Of a DNA stretch of 27,390 bases, positions 17,298 through 24,946 are shown in pieces. The DNA is from CAZSVI01 sp964610205 (GTDB taxonomy: Bacteria > Bacillota > Clostridia > DSM-8532): the NCBI GenBank assembly GCA_964610205.1, contig CAZSVI010000041.1, forward strand, positions 1 to 27,390, read 5' to 3'. Under the pieces are notes generated by a model. The model was not told the DNA's origin, searched no databases, and saw nothing but the letters and a program-made list of their open reading frames with translations. The first letter of the stretch is position 1. The number at the start of each line of letters is the position of its first letter. Made by a program: the position numbers and the translations under genes.

Positions 17298-17328
17298 AAA
17301 AATATGCTATCCAGGGGAGGTATTTATT

Positions 17329-17844
17329 GTGGCAGGTGAAAAAAAATTTGGTTCCGCGTTATTTGGTTTTAAACGCTCCGATGTAAATGCTTATATTGAG
17401 CGTATTATCAGGGAGTTTGATCAAAGGTTGAAAGAAAAGGATGATGAGAACTCAACTTTAAAGTTTCAGGTAAAAGAACTAAAGATGAAATTTGATCAGG
17501 TGTACGAGGAAGCCGAACATCTTACTAAGGAAAAGGAGAAAATTGCCGGAGTTCTGCTGCAGGCTCAGGAAAAAGCGGAAACTATGATGGCGGAAGCTCA
17601 GGATAAAGCATTAAAGGAAAAAATACGCCTGGATCAGTTGCTTGAATCCGAAAAAGAAAAAATAGTGGATATTAAAAGGGAGATTAAAGGTTTAAAGAGC
17701 CAGATTACCGATCTCCTGTCCAGGTATGAAGAACAGATTGATGAAACGATGATAAATATAGATAACCGTGAGGCGCTATATTACCAACAGAATGAGGATT
17801 ATGATTCCGAGGACTATAAAAATGAAGAAAATCCTGCAATATAA
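17329..17844 (+). CDS. DivIVA-like coiled-coil protein
   Basis: A 171-residue protein. The N-terminal FGSALFGFKRSDVNAYIERI matches the membrane-targeting start of DivIVA/GpsB-type proteins (FxxxxRGYxxxEV-like, here FKRSDVNAYI). Residues 25-145 are a long charged coiled coil rich in Lys, Glu and Gln, followed by an acidic tail. GTG at 17329 follows CAGGGGAGG. Such proteins mark cell poles and division sites or organise wall synthesis. It is shorter than classical DivIVA and its exact role is unknown. It heads an operon with the Lrp-like regulator 24 bases downstream, although the functions look unrelated. Confidence 0.75.
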   Translation: MAGEKKFGSALFGFKRSDVNAYIERIIREFDQRLKEKDDENSTLKFQVKELKMKFDQVYEEAEHLTKEKEKIAGVLLQAQEKAETMMAEAQDKALKEKIRLDQLLESEKEKIVDIKREIKGLKSQITDLLSRYEEQIDETMINIDNREALYYQQNEDYDSEDYKNEENPAI

Positions 17845-17868
17845 TGTGGGATTTTACGGAGGGTGAAT

Positions 17869-18351
17869 ATGGAAAATGATATTTTAAGTATCCTTGCCGG
17901 AAACTGTCGTCTGAGCAATGAACAGATAGCTGTTATGCTTGGCGCTGAGGAAGAAGAAGTTAACCGAGCTATCAGGAGCATGGAAGAAAAAAATGTTCTT
18001 TTAGGTTATCCCGCCCTTATTGATTGGGAGAAAACAGACAAAGATGTCGTTACAGCATATATTGAAGTAAAAGTAACACCTCAACGGGGACAGGGCTTTG
18101 ATAAAGTGGCTGAAAGGATATATCAGTTCCCCCAGGTAAAGTCCTGTAATCTTATGTCCGGCGGATATGATCTGTTTGTTGCGGTAGAAGGTAAGTCAAT
18201 GAAGGAGGTTGCGTTATTTGTAGCTGAAAAGCTGGCTCCCATTGAATCTGTTTTAAGTACTGCGACTCATTTTGTTCTGAAAAAGTACAAGGAAAAGGGC
18301 GTCTCATTTGAACAGAAATATAAAGACAACAGAGAGGCTGTGGTATTATGA
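17869..18351 (+). CDS. alaR: Lrp/AsnC-family transcriptional regulator (AlaR-like)
   Basis: A 160-residue regulator with an N-terminal winged helix (residues 1-55, LSNEQIAVMLGAEEEEVNRAI) and a C-terminal RAM ligand-binding domain (about 65-145, including QVKSCNLMSGGYDLFVAVEG). GGAGGGTG lies directly before the ATG at 17869; the GTG at 17863 lies inside that ribosome site and is not used. Its stop overlaps the next gene as ATGA. The regulator-aminotransferase pair has the same order as the AlaR-AlaT (YugG-YugH) pair of Bacillus subtilis, known for alanine metabolism. By analogy it would sense an amino acid and control this operon. Confidence 0.88.
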   Translation: MENDILSILAGNCRLSNEQIAVMLGAEEEEVNRAIRSMEEKNVLLGYPALIDWEKTDKDVVTAYIEVKVTPQRGQGFDKVAERIYQFPQVKSCNLMSGGYDLFVAVEGKSMKEVALFVAEKLAPIESVLSTATHFVLKKYKEKGVSFEQKYKDNREAVVL

Positions 18352-19514
18352 ACGTTCGGGATATGATAGCCTCACATATTAAAAATGTCCCGCCCTCCGG
18401 CATAAGAAAGTATTTTGATTTGATAAATGAGATGGATAATGTTATATCCCTGGGAATTGGCGAACCCGACTTTATTACGCCGTGGAGCATCCGCGAAGAA
18501 GGGATTTTTTCTCTGGAAAAGGGATATACAAATTATTCTTCCAATGCCGGCGCTATTGAATTAAGGAGGGAAATTTGCCGGTATATGGAACGGCGTTTCG
18601 ATCTCACTTATTCACCAGACAATGAAGTGCTTGTTACCGTCGGGGGAAGCGAAGCAATAGATGCCGCAATAAGAGCCCTTATCAACAAAGGGGACGAAAT
18701 AGTTATACCGGAGCCTTCTTTCGTAGCTTACAAAGGCTGCGCTCTTTTTTCGGGAGCAGTCCCGGTACCGTTAAGGCTTAAGAGCGAAAATCAATTTCGC
18801 TTGAAACGTAAGGATCTGGAGGATACGGTTACTGAAAGAACAAAAATTATTATTATTGCATATCCAAATAATCCTACAGGTGCAATCATGCAATATGATG
18901 ACTACCGTGAGCTGGTTGATTTTCTCAAGGACAGGAAGATAATGATTATTTCCGATGAGCTCTATGCCGAACTTACCTACACAGGGGAGCATGTTTCCAT
19001 AGCGAATTTTGAAGAAATAAAGGACAGAACCATAGTTGTAAACGGCTTGTCCAAAGCCTATGCAATGACAGGCTGGCGAATTGGCTATGTTTGCGGACAC
19101 CGTGATATTATTGAGCAAATGAAAAAAATTCATCAATATGCTATTATGTGCGCACCAACAACTGCCCAGTATGCAGCGACTGAGGCATTAAAAAACGGAG
19201 ATGACGAGGTTGCGTCAATGGTCGCGGAATATAACAGGAGAAGGCGGCTTGTGCTAAATGGTTTCAGAGATATTGGCATGGATTGTTTTGAACCCTTTGG
19301 AGCCTTTTATGTTTTTCCCGATATCCGGAAAACGGGTATGACCTCTGACGAGTTCTGTGAACGGCTGTTAGTGGAGGAAAAGGTTCTGATGGTACCCGGC
19401 AGTGCTTTCGGAGATTGCGGAGAAGGTTTTGTAAGGGCTACTTACGCCACATCAATGGATAATCTGACAGAGGCGATAAAACGCACAGGACGCTTCATTG
19501 AAAGAGTCAAATGA
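18348..19514 (+). CDS. alaT: Class I/II PLP aminotransferase (AlaT-like)
   Basis: A 388-residue fold-type I aminotransferase. PPSGIRKYFDLINEMDNVISLGIGEPDF, GYTNYSSNAG, AYPNNPTGAI, SDELYAELTY and the Schiff-base Lys in NGLSKAYAMTGWRIGY (near 236) are all present. The C-terminal Arg region PGSAFGDCGEGFVRATYA binds the substrate carboxylate. From memory, the sequence is very like B. subtilis AlaT (YugH), more so than PatA, so alanine/pyruvate transamination is the best guess. It overlaps the Lrp-like gene by four bases. The symbol rests on this resemblance plus the neighbour, not on a search. Confidence 0.85.
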   Translation: MNVRDMIASHIKNVPPSGIRKYFDLINEMDNVISLGIGEPDFITPWSIREEGIFSLEKGYTNYSSNAGAIELRREICRYMERRFDLTYSPDNEVLVTVGGSEAIDAAIRALINKGDEIVIPEPSFVAYKGCALFSGAVPVPLRLKSENQFRLKRKDLEDTVTERTKIIIIAYPNNPTGAIMQYDDYRELVDFLKDRKIMIISDELYAELTYTGEHVSIANFEEIKDRTIVVNGLSKAYAMTGWRIGYVCGHRDIIEQMKKIHQYAIMCAPTTAQYAATEALKNGDDEVASMVAEYNRRRRLVLNGFRDIGMDCFEPFGAFYVFPDIRKTGMTSDEFCERLLVEEKVLMVPGSAFGDCGEGFVRATYATSMDNLTEAIKRTGRFIERVK

Positions 19515-19531
19515 GTGCAATATTTTATAAA

Positions 19532-19590
19532 ACGCCCGCGGCGTGTTGCACACAAAACGCGATTGGTATGCGCTTTAGCGCCTGCGTTTT
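19532..19590. terminator. Possible hairpins between convergent genes
   Basis: ACGCC-CGC-GGCGT at 19532-19544 is a perfect five-pair hairpin. AAAACGC at 19554-19560 pairs with GCGTTTT at 19584-19590 and encloses GCGCT-TT-AGCGC. The second ends in TTTT on the plus strand and starts after AAAA, so it could act in both directions between the aminotransferase and the Spo0E-like gene. Confidence 0.4.
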
Positions 19591-19631
19591 GACGTGTAAT
19601 TCGCGCAAGCGTTCATTGAAATATACTCCCG

Positions 19632-19775
19632 TTATATGCTTTTACGGTTCTTCAATTTATGGGTTTGCTGAAGGATTAATTTATCCAAATATTTGCTCGC
19701 TTCTAATATCCCTTTAAGGTCGCCGCTCTCCATAAGGATATATAAATTCCTTCGTGCTTTCTCTAATTCGTTCAT
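19632..19775 (-). CDS. Spo0E-like small regulatory peptide
   Basis: A 47-residue frame on the minus strand, starting ATG at 19775 and ending TAA at 19632. The peptide begins MNELEKARRNLYILMESGD and contains SKYLDKLI, which fits the SxxLDxLI motif of the Spo0E-like aspartyl-phosphatase family (PF09388). Its two predicted helices are the right length for that fold. Members dephosphorylate Spo0A~P or related regulators to delay sporulation. GAGGGGG lies 10 bases before the start, slightly far but usable. A promoter at 19914-19942 gives a leader of about 130 bases that contains repeat copy C. It is too short for ordinary ORF cut-offs. Confidence 0.75.
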   Translation of the reverse strand: MNELEKARRNLYILMESGDLKGILEASKYLDKLILQQTHKLKNRKSI

Positions 19776-19842
19776 CTTTCGTTTGCCCCCTCATAAACAG
19801 TAATTGGAAAAATAATCAGAACATATACTGTTCAGGTTTGTT

Positions 19843-19915
19843 GCGGTGTGAAGCAATTGCCTTCTCAATTGCTTCCGTTGTAATAGCGGTGTGTTGTAAT
19901 TACTTCCGTTGTTAT
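19843..19915 (-). repeat. Dispersed repeat, copy C, in a 5' leader
   Basis: Read on the minus strand it starts ATAACAACGGAAGTAATTACAA, continues CACACCGC, then restarts with a second ACAACGGAAG unit. It includes a perfect 10-pair hairpin, GAAGCAATTG-AGAAGG-CAATTGCTTC, at 19850-19875. The head matches copies A and B, and AATTRCAACACACC matches copy B. It lies immediately after the minus-strand promoter of the Spo0E-like gene. Confidence 0.65.
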
Positions 19916-19942
19916 CATAAAATATATGTCTGATTCTGTCAA
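19914..19942 (-). promoter_or_regulatory. Predicted sigma-A promoter of the Spo0E-like gene
   Basis: On the minus strand a perfect TTGACA and TATGAT are separated by 17 bases. The -10 box runs directly into the head of repeat copy C. Confidence 0.65.
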
Positions 19943-20326
19943 TACGTGATGTTTTTATTGGAATCATAATTCGGCTAAAAAGAGCAATTTATTGCTAAAT
20001 ATGTACATAAAATTACTTTGTGAAATGTAAAAATTTTGTATAAAACCGGGAAATAACATGTATTTAATAATGGCTTTAATCCGCAAAATTGCTTTTATGG
20101 AAAACAATTCTCTTTATACAACTTGTATGACGCTCAAACACTCATATTGCGATGAATCAGGAAAAGGCTTATGTTTTCAGGAGGGTGCATAAATCATTTT
20201 AACAGTTTGTTCATATTTTGTTCAAAAGATTACGTCATAATTAAAAATATATATAAAACCCTGCAGTCGGCAAGGCAGGTTAATCAACCACCACAGTAAG
20301 GTTATGTGGTAGATGGGAGGAACACA
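19943..20326. other. Gene-free AT-rich region before the ABC operon, with a leader hairpin
   Basis: No convincing gene lies here. A 31-codon ATG frame at 20097-20192 has no ribosome site. TTGTTC occurs twice (20208 and 20218) without a good -10 partner, so the ABC operon promoter is not settled. ACCACA-(9 bases)-TGTGGT at 20290-20310 forms a perfect six-pair hairpin just before the ribosome site GGGAGG. Confidence 0.4.
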
Positions 20327-21274
20327 ATGATAGACATTTCTAATCTCACAAAACATTATGGAGAGATTAAAGCTATTGAAAATGTGAATTTTACCGTAAA
20401 CAAAGGAGAAATTCTTGGTTTCCTGGGGCCCAACGGAGCCGGAAAAACCACAACAATGAATATTTTAACCGGATATATACCTTCCACATCCGGTACCGTT
20501 AAGGTGGACGGATACGACATTATGGAACAACCGAGGGAGGTTAAGAAAAGAATCGGCTATATGCCTGAACACCCGCCGCTTTATCTGGATATGACCGTAA
20601 CGGACTTTCTTGATTTCTGTTCTTCATTAAAGGAAGTGGACAAGAAGGAATGGAAGGCGCAGAAAGATGATATAATGGAACTTGTAAAAATAACCCATGT
20701 ACGGCACAGGTTGATTCGCAATCTCTCAAAAGGTTACCGGCAAAGAGTGGGCTTGGCCCAGTCACTGGTCGGAGCACCGGATGCCCTTGTTCTTGATGAG
20801 CCGACGGTAGGGCTTGATCCAAAGCAGATTATTGAAATAAGGAAGCTTATAAAAGCGCTCGGGAAAAATCATACAATTATTCTGAGTTCGCATATACTTC
20901 CTGAAGTCAGTGCGGTTTGTGAACGTTTGGTTATTATCAACAAAGGGAAGATTGTCGCGGTTGATACACCGGAACAATTGTCGAAAAATCTAGGGGATTA
21001 TTCCAGATTTACTATAACAATAGCAGGGCCCGATAAGAAGGTTAAGGAAATATTGCAGCAGGTTTATGGTGTTAAGTATCTGGAGGTTCAGAACAAACAT
21101 CAGAATAACGAGTTCAGTTATGTTGTGGAAGCGGATAAGGAAGTGGATGTCAGGAAGCCTGTTTTTCACAAACTGGCCGAAAACGGCTATCCGATACTTG
21201 AACTGAAATCGTTGGGAATGTCTTTGGAAGATATATTCCTGCAATTAACAACCGAAGAAAAGGAGGTAAACTGA
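20327..21274 (+). CDS. ABC transporter ATP-binding protein (GldA-type)
   Basis: A 315-residue nucleotide-binding subunit. It has Walker A GPNGAGKTT, a Q-loop in GYMPEHPPLY, signature LSKGYRQRVGLA, Walker B ALVLDEPTVGLD and switch His in LSSHILPE. The C-terminal extension (about residues 225-315) is the regulatory tail common in ABC-2 exporters. ATG at 20327 follows GGGAGGAACACA; an in-frame ATG at 20306 lacks a ribosome site. It would power the permease encoded next. The four-gene order with an ABC_transp_aux protein and a DUF4340 protein identifies the Gld-like class of exporters, whose substrate in Firmicutes is not established. Confidence 0.93.
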   Translation: MIDISNLTKHYGEIKAIENVNFTVNKGEILGFLGPNGAGKTTTMNILTGYIPSTSGTVKVDGYDIMEQPREVKKRIGYMPEHPPLYLDMTVTDFLDFCSSLKEVDKKEWKAQKDDIMELVKITHVRHRLIRNLSKGYRQRVGLAQSLVGAPDALVLDEPTVGLDPKQIIEIRKLIKALGKNHTIILSSHILPEVSAVCERLVIINKGKIVAVDTPEQLSKNLGDYSRFTITIAGPDKKVKEILQQVYGVKYLEVQNKHQNNEFSYVVEADKEVDVRKPVFHKLAENGYPILELKSLGMSLEDIFLQLTTEEKEVN

Positions 21275-21275
21275 C

Positions 21276-21986
21276 ATGTTGGCTATTTGGAAAAGAGAAG
21301 TACAGGCTTATTTCTATCAGCCTATCGCATATGTTCTTATCAGTTTGTCGTTTGTTATTTTATCCATCTATTTTACATTTGGTACTGTAGCCGGCGGGTA
21401 TGCTGAAATGAACTATCTGTTGCAGAATATCATATTTATTCTGATCTTTATCATTCCTATTTTGACAATGCGTATTTTGACAGAAGACAGGAAAAACGGC
21501 ACAGAGGTATTGTTGGTAACCTCTCCGGTGGATATAATGCAGATTGTATTGGGAAAATATCTTGCTGCTTTTTCAGTTTTTCTGGTTATGTACGCAGCTA
21601 CATTTATTTACCCGATTATTCTTTTTGCATTAGGAGGAAAGCTGGAAGTACCAATGCTTATTGGCGGTTATCTTGGTTTTCTGCTCATTGGGGCTTGTTT
21701 TGTGGCTGTTGGCGTTTTTGCTTCGTCCCTTACAGAGAACCAGATTGTTTCCGCAATTATAAGTTTTGTTATTTTACTTCTCATTAATCTGGTTGACCCA
21801 ATTGCAAGTTTTGTCGGAGGTTTTTTGGCAAAAGTACTGGATCTCTTTTCACTTTTGTCCAGATATAACGATCTTAATTCAGGCATTCTGGATATAACCT
21901 CCATAATATATTATTTAAGCTTTATTGCGGTATTTCTGTTCCTAACAACAAGAGTAATCGATAAAAGACGTTGGAGTCAGGGGTGA
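21276..21986 (+). CDS. ABC-2 family permease (GldF-type)
   Basis: A 236-residue membrane protein with about six hydrophobic helices. The conserved MRILTEDRKNGTEVLLVTSPV segment after helix 2 is typical of the GldF/NosY branch of ABC-2 permeases. AAAGGAGG precedes the ATG at 21276, one base after the ATPase stop, so translation is coupled. It forms the membrane pore with the ATPase upstream. The next gene begins five bases after its stop. Confidence 0.9.
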   Translation: MLAIWKREVQAYFYQPIAYVLISLSFVILSIYFTFGTVAGGYAEMNYLLQNIIFILIFIIPILTMRILTEDRKNGTEVLLVTSPVDIMQIVLGKYLAAFSVFLVMYAATFIYPIILFALGGKLEVPMLIGGYLGFLLIGACFVAVGVFASSLTENQIVSAIISFVILLLINLVDPIASFVGGFLAKVLDLFSLLSRYNDLNSGILDITSIIYYLSFIAVFLFLTTRVIDKRRWSQG

Positions 21987-21991
21987 TAAAA

Positions 21992-23446
21992 ATGAAAAAA
22001 TTTAATGAGATATTTAATATAAGGAGTCTACGCTTTGGCTCGTATTCAGCCGTATTAACCGTAATTGTTATAGCGGCGGCTATTATTCTTAACGCGATTG
22101 CAGGCGGCACGCAGCTCAGGGAAAAATTGAAGATAGACTTGACAAGCAGCAAGCTCTATAGCATCGGAGAAAAAACCGATAATGTTCTCAAAGAGTTGGA
22201 TAAGAAAGTAGAGATTATCGGTCTGTTTGATGATACACAAATGAGTAGTTCCCAGTACGGTCAGGTTATGGAATTTATCAAACAGTATCGGGCAAAGAGT
22301 AATTTAATTTCAATCAGTTACGTTGATCCCGAAAAAAATCCGGGGTATATACAGAACCAGCTTGATCCTGATGGAATACTGGGCATTTCAAAGAGTGATT
22401 TTATAGTAAAAAGCGGAAACAGAATCAAAGTGTTGTCGTCATACGATATTTTTGAGTATACCTATGACCAGCAAAATTACAGCGGATATTACATTACAGG
22501 CTTAAATGCGGAATATGCCTTTACCGGCGCCATCCGTTATGTTACCGCTGACAATATCCCTGTTGTTTATTATACCGAGGGTCATAGTGAAGGTGATATT
22601 GACAGCGAGTATACCGAACTTAAATCAAGTATGGAACTGAACGGATATGAGCTTAGAAAAATAAATCTGACAGCTGTGGAAACCATTCCCGAAGATGCCG
22701 CAATTATACTTACTATAAGCCCGAAACAGGATCTGGCCGCGAATGAACTTGAAAAATTAACGGTATATATGAAAAACGGAGGTAATTCCATATTCCTGTT
22801 TGATCCTGTACAGAGCAATACAAGACTTGCGAATTTTGAAAGCTTATTATCTCAATATAATGTTGCCTTAGGCTACGATGTGGTGTTTGAAATGGCTGAA
22901 AACCGGGCGGCATATGGACAGCCGTACTACTTTATGCCTACTGTGGTTAATAATAGCGTTAATACAAATCTGGATCCTTCCAAATTCAATATGCAGTTGT
23001 TCAACGTTAGAAGTGTCCGTATACTGAAAAATGAAAAGGATTGGATTAATCCCGTATCTTTGCTGACAACAAGTTCACAGGCTCTAGGAAAACCTCTCAC
23101 TGAAGGTGAGGAAGACGTCCAGGGACCTTTGGATCTGGCTGTTGCGATAGAGCACAGCGGCAATATGCAGATAAGCAAGATGCTGGTTGTCGGAAATGCT
23201 AATTTTGTTTCAGACCAAAGTGTTGATACCACCGATTCAGGCAAAAAATTTCTCCTGAATGGAATTAACTGGATGCAGGAAAAAAAGGACGATATATACA
23301 TTCCAGTCAAAACATATGATGTACCGACAATTCAGACAATTACCGGTCAGACCATTGTTATTCTTGGAATTGTGCTTATCGTTGTTCTTCCGTTAATCAT
23401 TATAGGTATTGGAGTGTTTGTATGGTTAAGGAGGAGACATTTATGA
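21992..23446 (+). CDS. GldG-like ABC auxiliary protein (PF09822 type)
   Basis: A 484-residue protein. It has an N-terminal membrane helix (about 22-42), a large extracytoplasmic region, and a C-terminal membrane helix (about 455-477) followed by LRRRHL. KIDLTSSKLYSIGEKT and VEIIGLFDD are typical of the ABC_transp_aux / GldG family, as is the VVYYTEGHSE...DSEYTELKSSMELNGYEL region, which resembles a degenerate glutamine-amidotransferase/IFT52-like fold. ATG at 21992 follows CAGGGGTGATAAAA. It probably associates with the permease in the membrane. Its biochemical role is unknown. Confidence 0.85.
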   Translation: MKKFNEIFNIRSLRFGSYSAVLTVIVIAAAIILNAIAGGTQLREKLKIDLTSSKLYSIGEKTDNVLKELDKKVEIIGLFDDTQMSSSQYGQVMEFIKQYRAKSNLISISYVDPEKNPGYIQNQLDPDGILGISKSDFIVKSGNRIKVLSSYDIFEYTYDQQNYSGYYITGLNAEYAFTGAIRYVTADNIPVVYYTEGHSEGDIDSEYTELKSSMELNGYELRKINLTAVETIPEDAAIILTISPKQDLAANELEKLTVYMKNGGNSIFLFDPVQSNTRLANFESLLSQYNVALGYDVVFEMAENRAAYGQPYYFMPTVVNNSVNTNLDPSKFNMQLFNVRSVRILKNEKDWINPVSLLTTSSQALGKPLTEGEEDVQGPLDLAVAIEHSGNMQISKMLVVGNANFVSDQSVDTTDSGKKFLLNGINWMQEKKDDIYIPVKTYDVPTIQTITGQTIVILGIVLIVVLPLIIIGIGVFVWLRRRHL

Positions 23447-24909
23447 GCAATTTTAAAAAGCTGTTAATACCGGCAATCGTATTGATCATTCTGGTGGCAG
23501 CCTATGTGATTGTTCAGAATCTTCCGCAGAAGGAAGAAGAGGATACCACTCCTGCTGCCGAAACCATTCAGATTTTTGACTTCGTCAAGGATGATATTGA
23601 AGAAATCCGGATTGATAACAGGGATGAACCCTTATGGTTTCGTTATACTGCAATTCAGGTGGAAGAGGAGGAAACAAAGGAAGACGGTACGGTTGAAAAG
23701 AAACTTGTAGACAGAAAAGTGTGGCAGGCTGTTCAGCCTGAAGGGATGAAGGTAAATTCAAGTTCCGTTGACAGTATCGCTTGGAACGCGAATACTTTGA
23801 AAGCACAAAAAATTATTGAAGAAAATCCATCGGATTTATCGGTGTTTGGTCTGGATAATCCCGTTAAGCTTATCTTTATTATGAAGGACCGAACCGAGCA
23901 TAACCTTTTTGTGGGAAATGAAACTCCAACAAAAGGGGCCTTTTATGTACGGAAAAATGATGAACCTGTGGTATATACCATAAACAGTTATGAAGCGGGG
24001 AAATTTTTGCAGACCAAGTTTGATTTGATGGTGAAGGATATCTATACCAAAACATATGAATACGATAATTTTGCATCAATCAGCTTTATAAGGAAAGGAA
24101 ACAAAGTATTTGATGCAGGGATAGATGAGGAAAAGACATGGTGGTTGAGTTATCCGATTGAGGCCGAGGCAAGAAGCGAGAACTTGTATACAATTACACA
24201 GGCACTGACCGAAATTACCGTATCTGAATATATTGAGGAAAATGCCGAAGATCTCCAAAAGTACGGTTTGGTGAATCCCTCGTATATCTTCGAATATTCA
24301 GTGGGAGGTGAGGGATACAAGCTGGCTCTCGGAAACAAGGCGCCGGATGGCGGTGGATTCTATGCTGTTTTAAATAACGAAAACCTTGTTTTCACGGTAT
24401 CGGATAGTAATTTTACTTTTCTTGACAAGCCGATTGAAGAAATTGTGAGTTCGTTTGTGCATCTTCAAAATATTGCGGATGTCAGCGGATTACGTGTAAC
24501 TTTGGATGGCAGGACACATATATCCAAAATTAATGTCGATTCGGATGATGAAGATAAAAGCACTTATGAGTTCAATGGAATTCTGCTGACCGGCGATGAG
24601 GACAGTGATTATATTTCGGCTTTCAAGAAATATTATCAGGGAGCTATTGGCCTTCTTGTTAATAAAATTGTTCTGGATGTGGAACCTTTGCCGGAAAATC
24701 CTGAAGTTTCTGTTGAATACACTTTAAAAAATGGTGAAAAAATATTGATTGAACTGGTATCCACACCTGATAATATCAGTTATTACGCTTTAAAAAATGG
24801 AAAGTATACAGGGATAACGCTCAGAAAGGCACAACTTAATGATGAGAGTTTCGGAGGGCTTCGTTATACGTATAATCAACTGGTGGAGAAGCTTAAAGAG
24901 CGGAATTGA
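23443..24909 (+). CDS. DUF4340 membrane-anchored protein
   Basis: A 488-residue protein with one N-terminal membrane helix (about 8-25) and an extracytoplasmic remainder. Two related units are visible. One runs from FGLDNPVKL through FVGNETPTKGAFYV to VVYTI. The other runs from YGLVNPSYIF through LALGNKAPDGGGFYA to LVFTV. Each fits the DUF4340 repeat. ATG at 23443 overlaps the preceding stop (ATGA) and has AAGGAGG upstream. DUF4340 genes commonly follow GldG-type genes. It is the last gene of the operon, with a strong hairpin seven bases after the stop. Confidence 0.85.
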   Translation: MSNFKKLLIPAIVLIILVAAYVIVQNLPQKEEEDTTPAAETIQIFDFVKDDIEEIRIDNRDEPLWFRYTAIQVEEEETKEDGTVEKKLVDRKVWQAVQPEGMKVNSSSVDSIAWNANTLKAQKIIEENPSDLSVFGLDNPVKLIFIMKDRTEHNLFVGNETPTKGAFYVRKNDEPVVYTINSYEAGKFLQTKFDLMVKDIYTKTYEYDNFASISFIRKGNKVFDAGIDEEKTWWLSYPIEAEARSENLYTITQALTEITVSEYIEENAEDLQKYGLVNPSYIFEYSVGGEGYKLALGNKAPDGGGFYAVLNNENLVFTVSDSNFTFLDKPIEEIVSSFVHLQNIADVSGLRVTLDGRTHISKINVDSDDEDKSTYEFNGILLTGDEDSDYISAFKKYYQGAIGLLVNKIVLDVEPLPENPEVSVEYTLKNGEKILIELVSTPDNISYYALKNGKYTGITLRKAQLNDESFGGLRYTYNQLVEKLKERN

Positions 24910-24915
24910 TAAACG

Positions 24916-24945
24916 AAAGGCCTGTGGTTTTTACCACAGGCCTTT
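24916..24945. terminator. Strong hairpin terminator of the ABC operon
   Basis: A perfect 13-pair stem, AAAGGCCTGTGGT and ACCACAGGCCTTT, around a TTTT loop. It begins seven bases after the DUF4340 stop. The usual T run is cut short at TTT, because the inverted-repeat end of the transposon-like element begins one or two bases later. Confidence 0.85.
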
Positions 24946-24946
24946 G

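Noticed and set aside
19843..19915. CRISPR-like array in the repeat region
   Set aside because: There are only two imperfect units with unequal spacing (43 and 31 bases by different anchors), no spacers and no cas genes nearby.
20097..20192. 31-codon frame before the ABC operon
   Set aside because: There is no ribosome site and no recognisable motif; composition looks like non-coding sequence.
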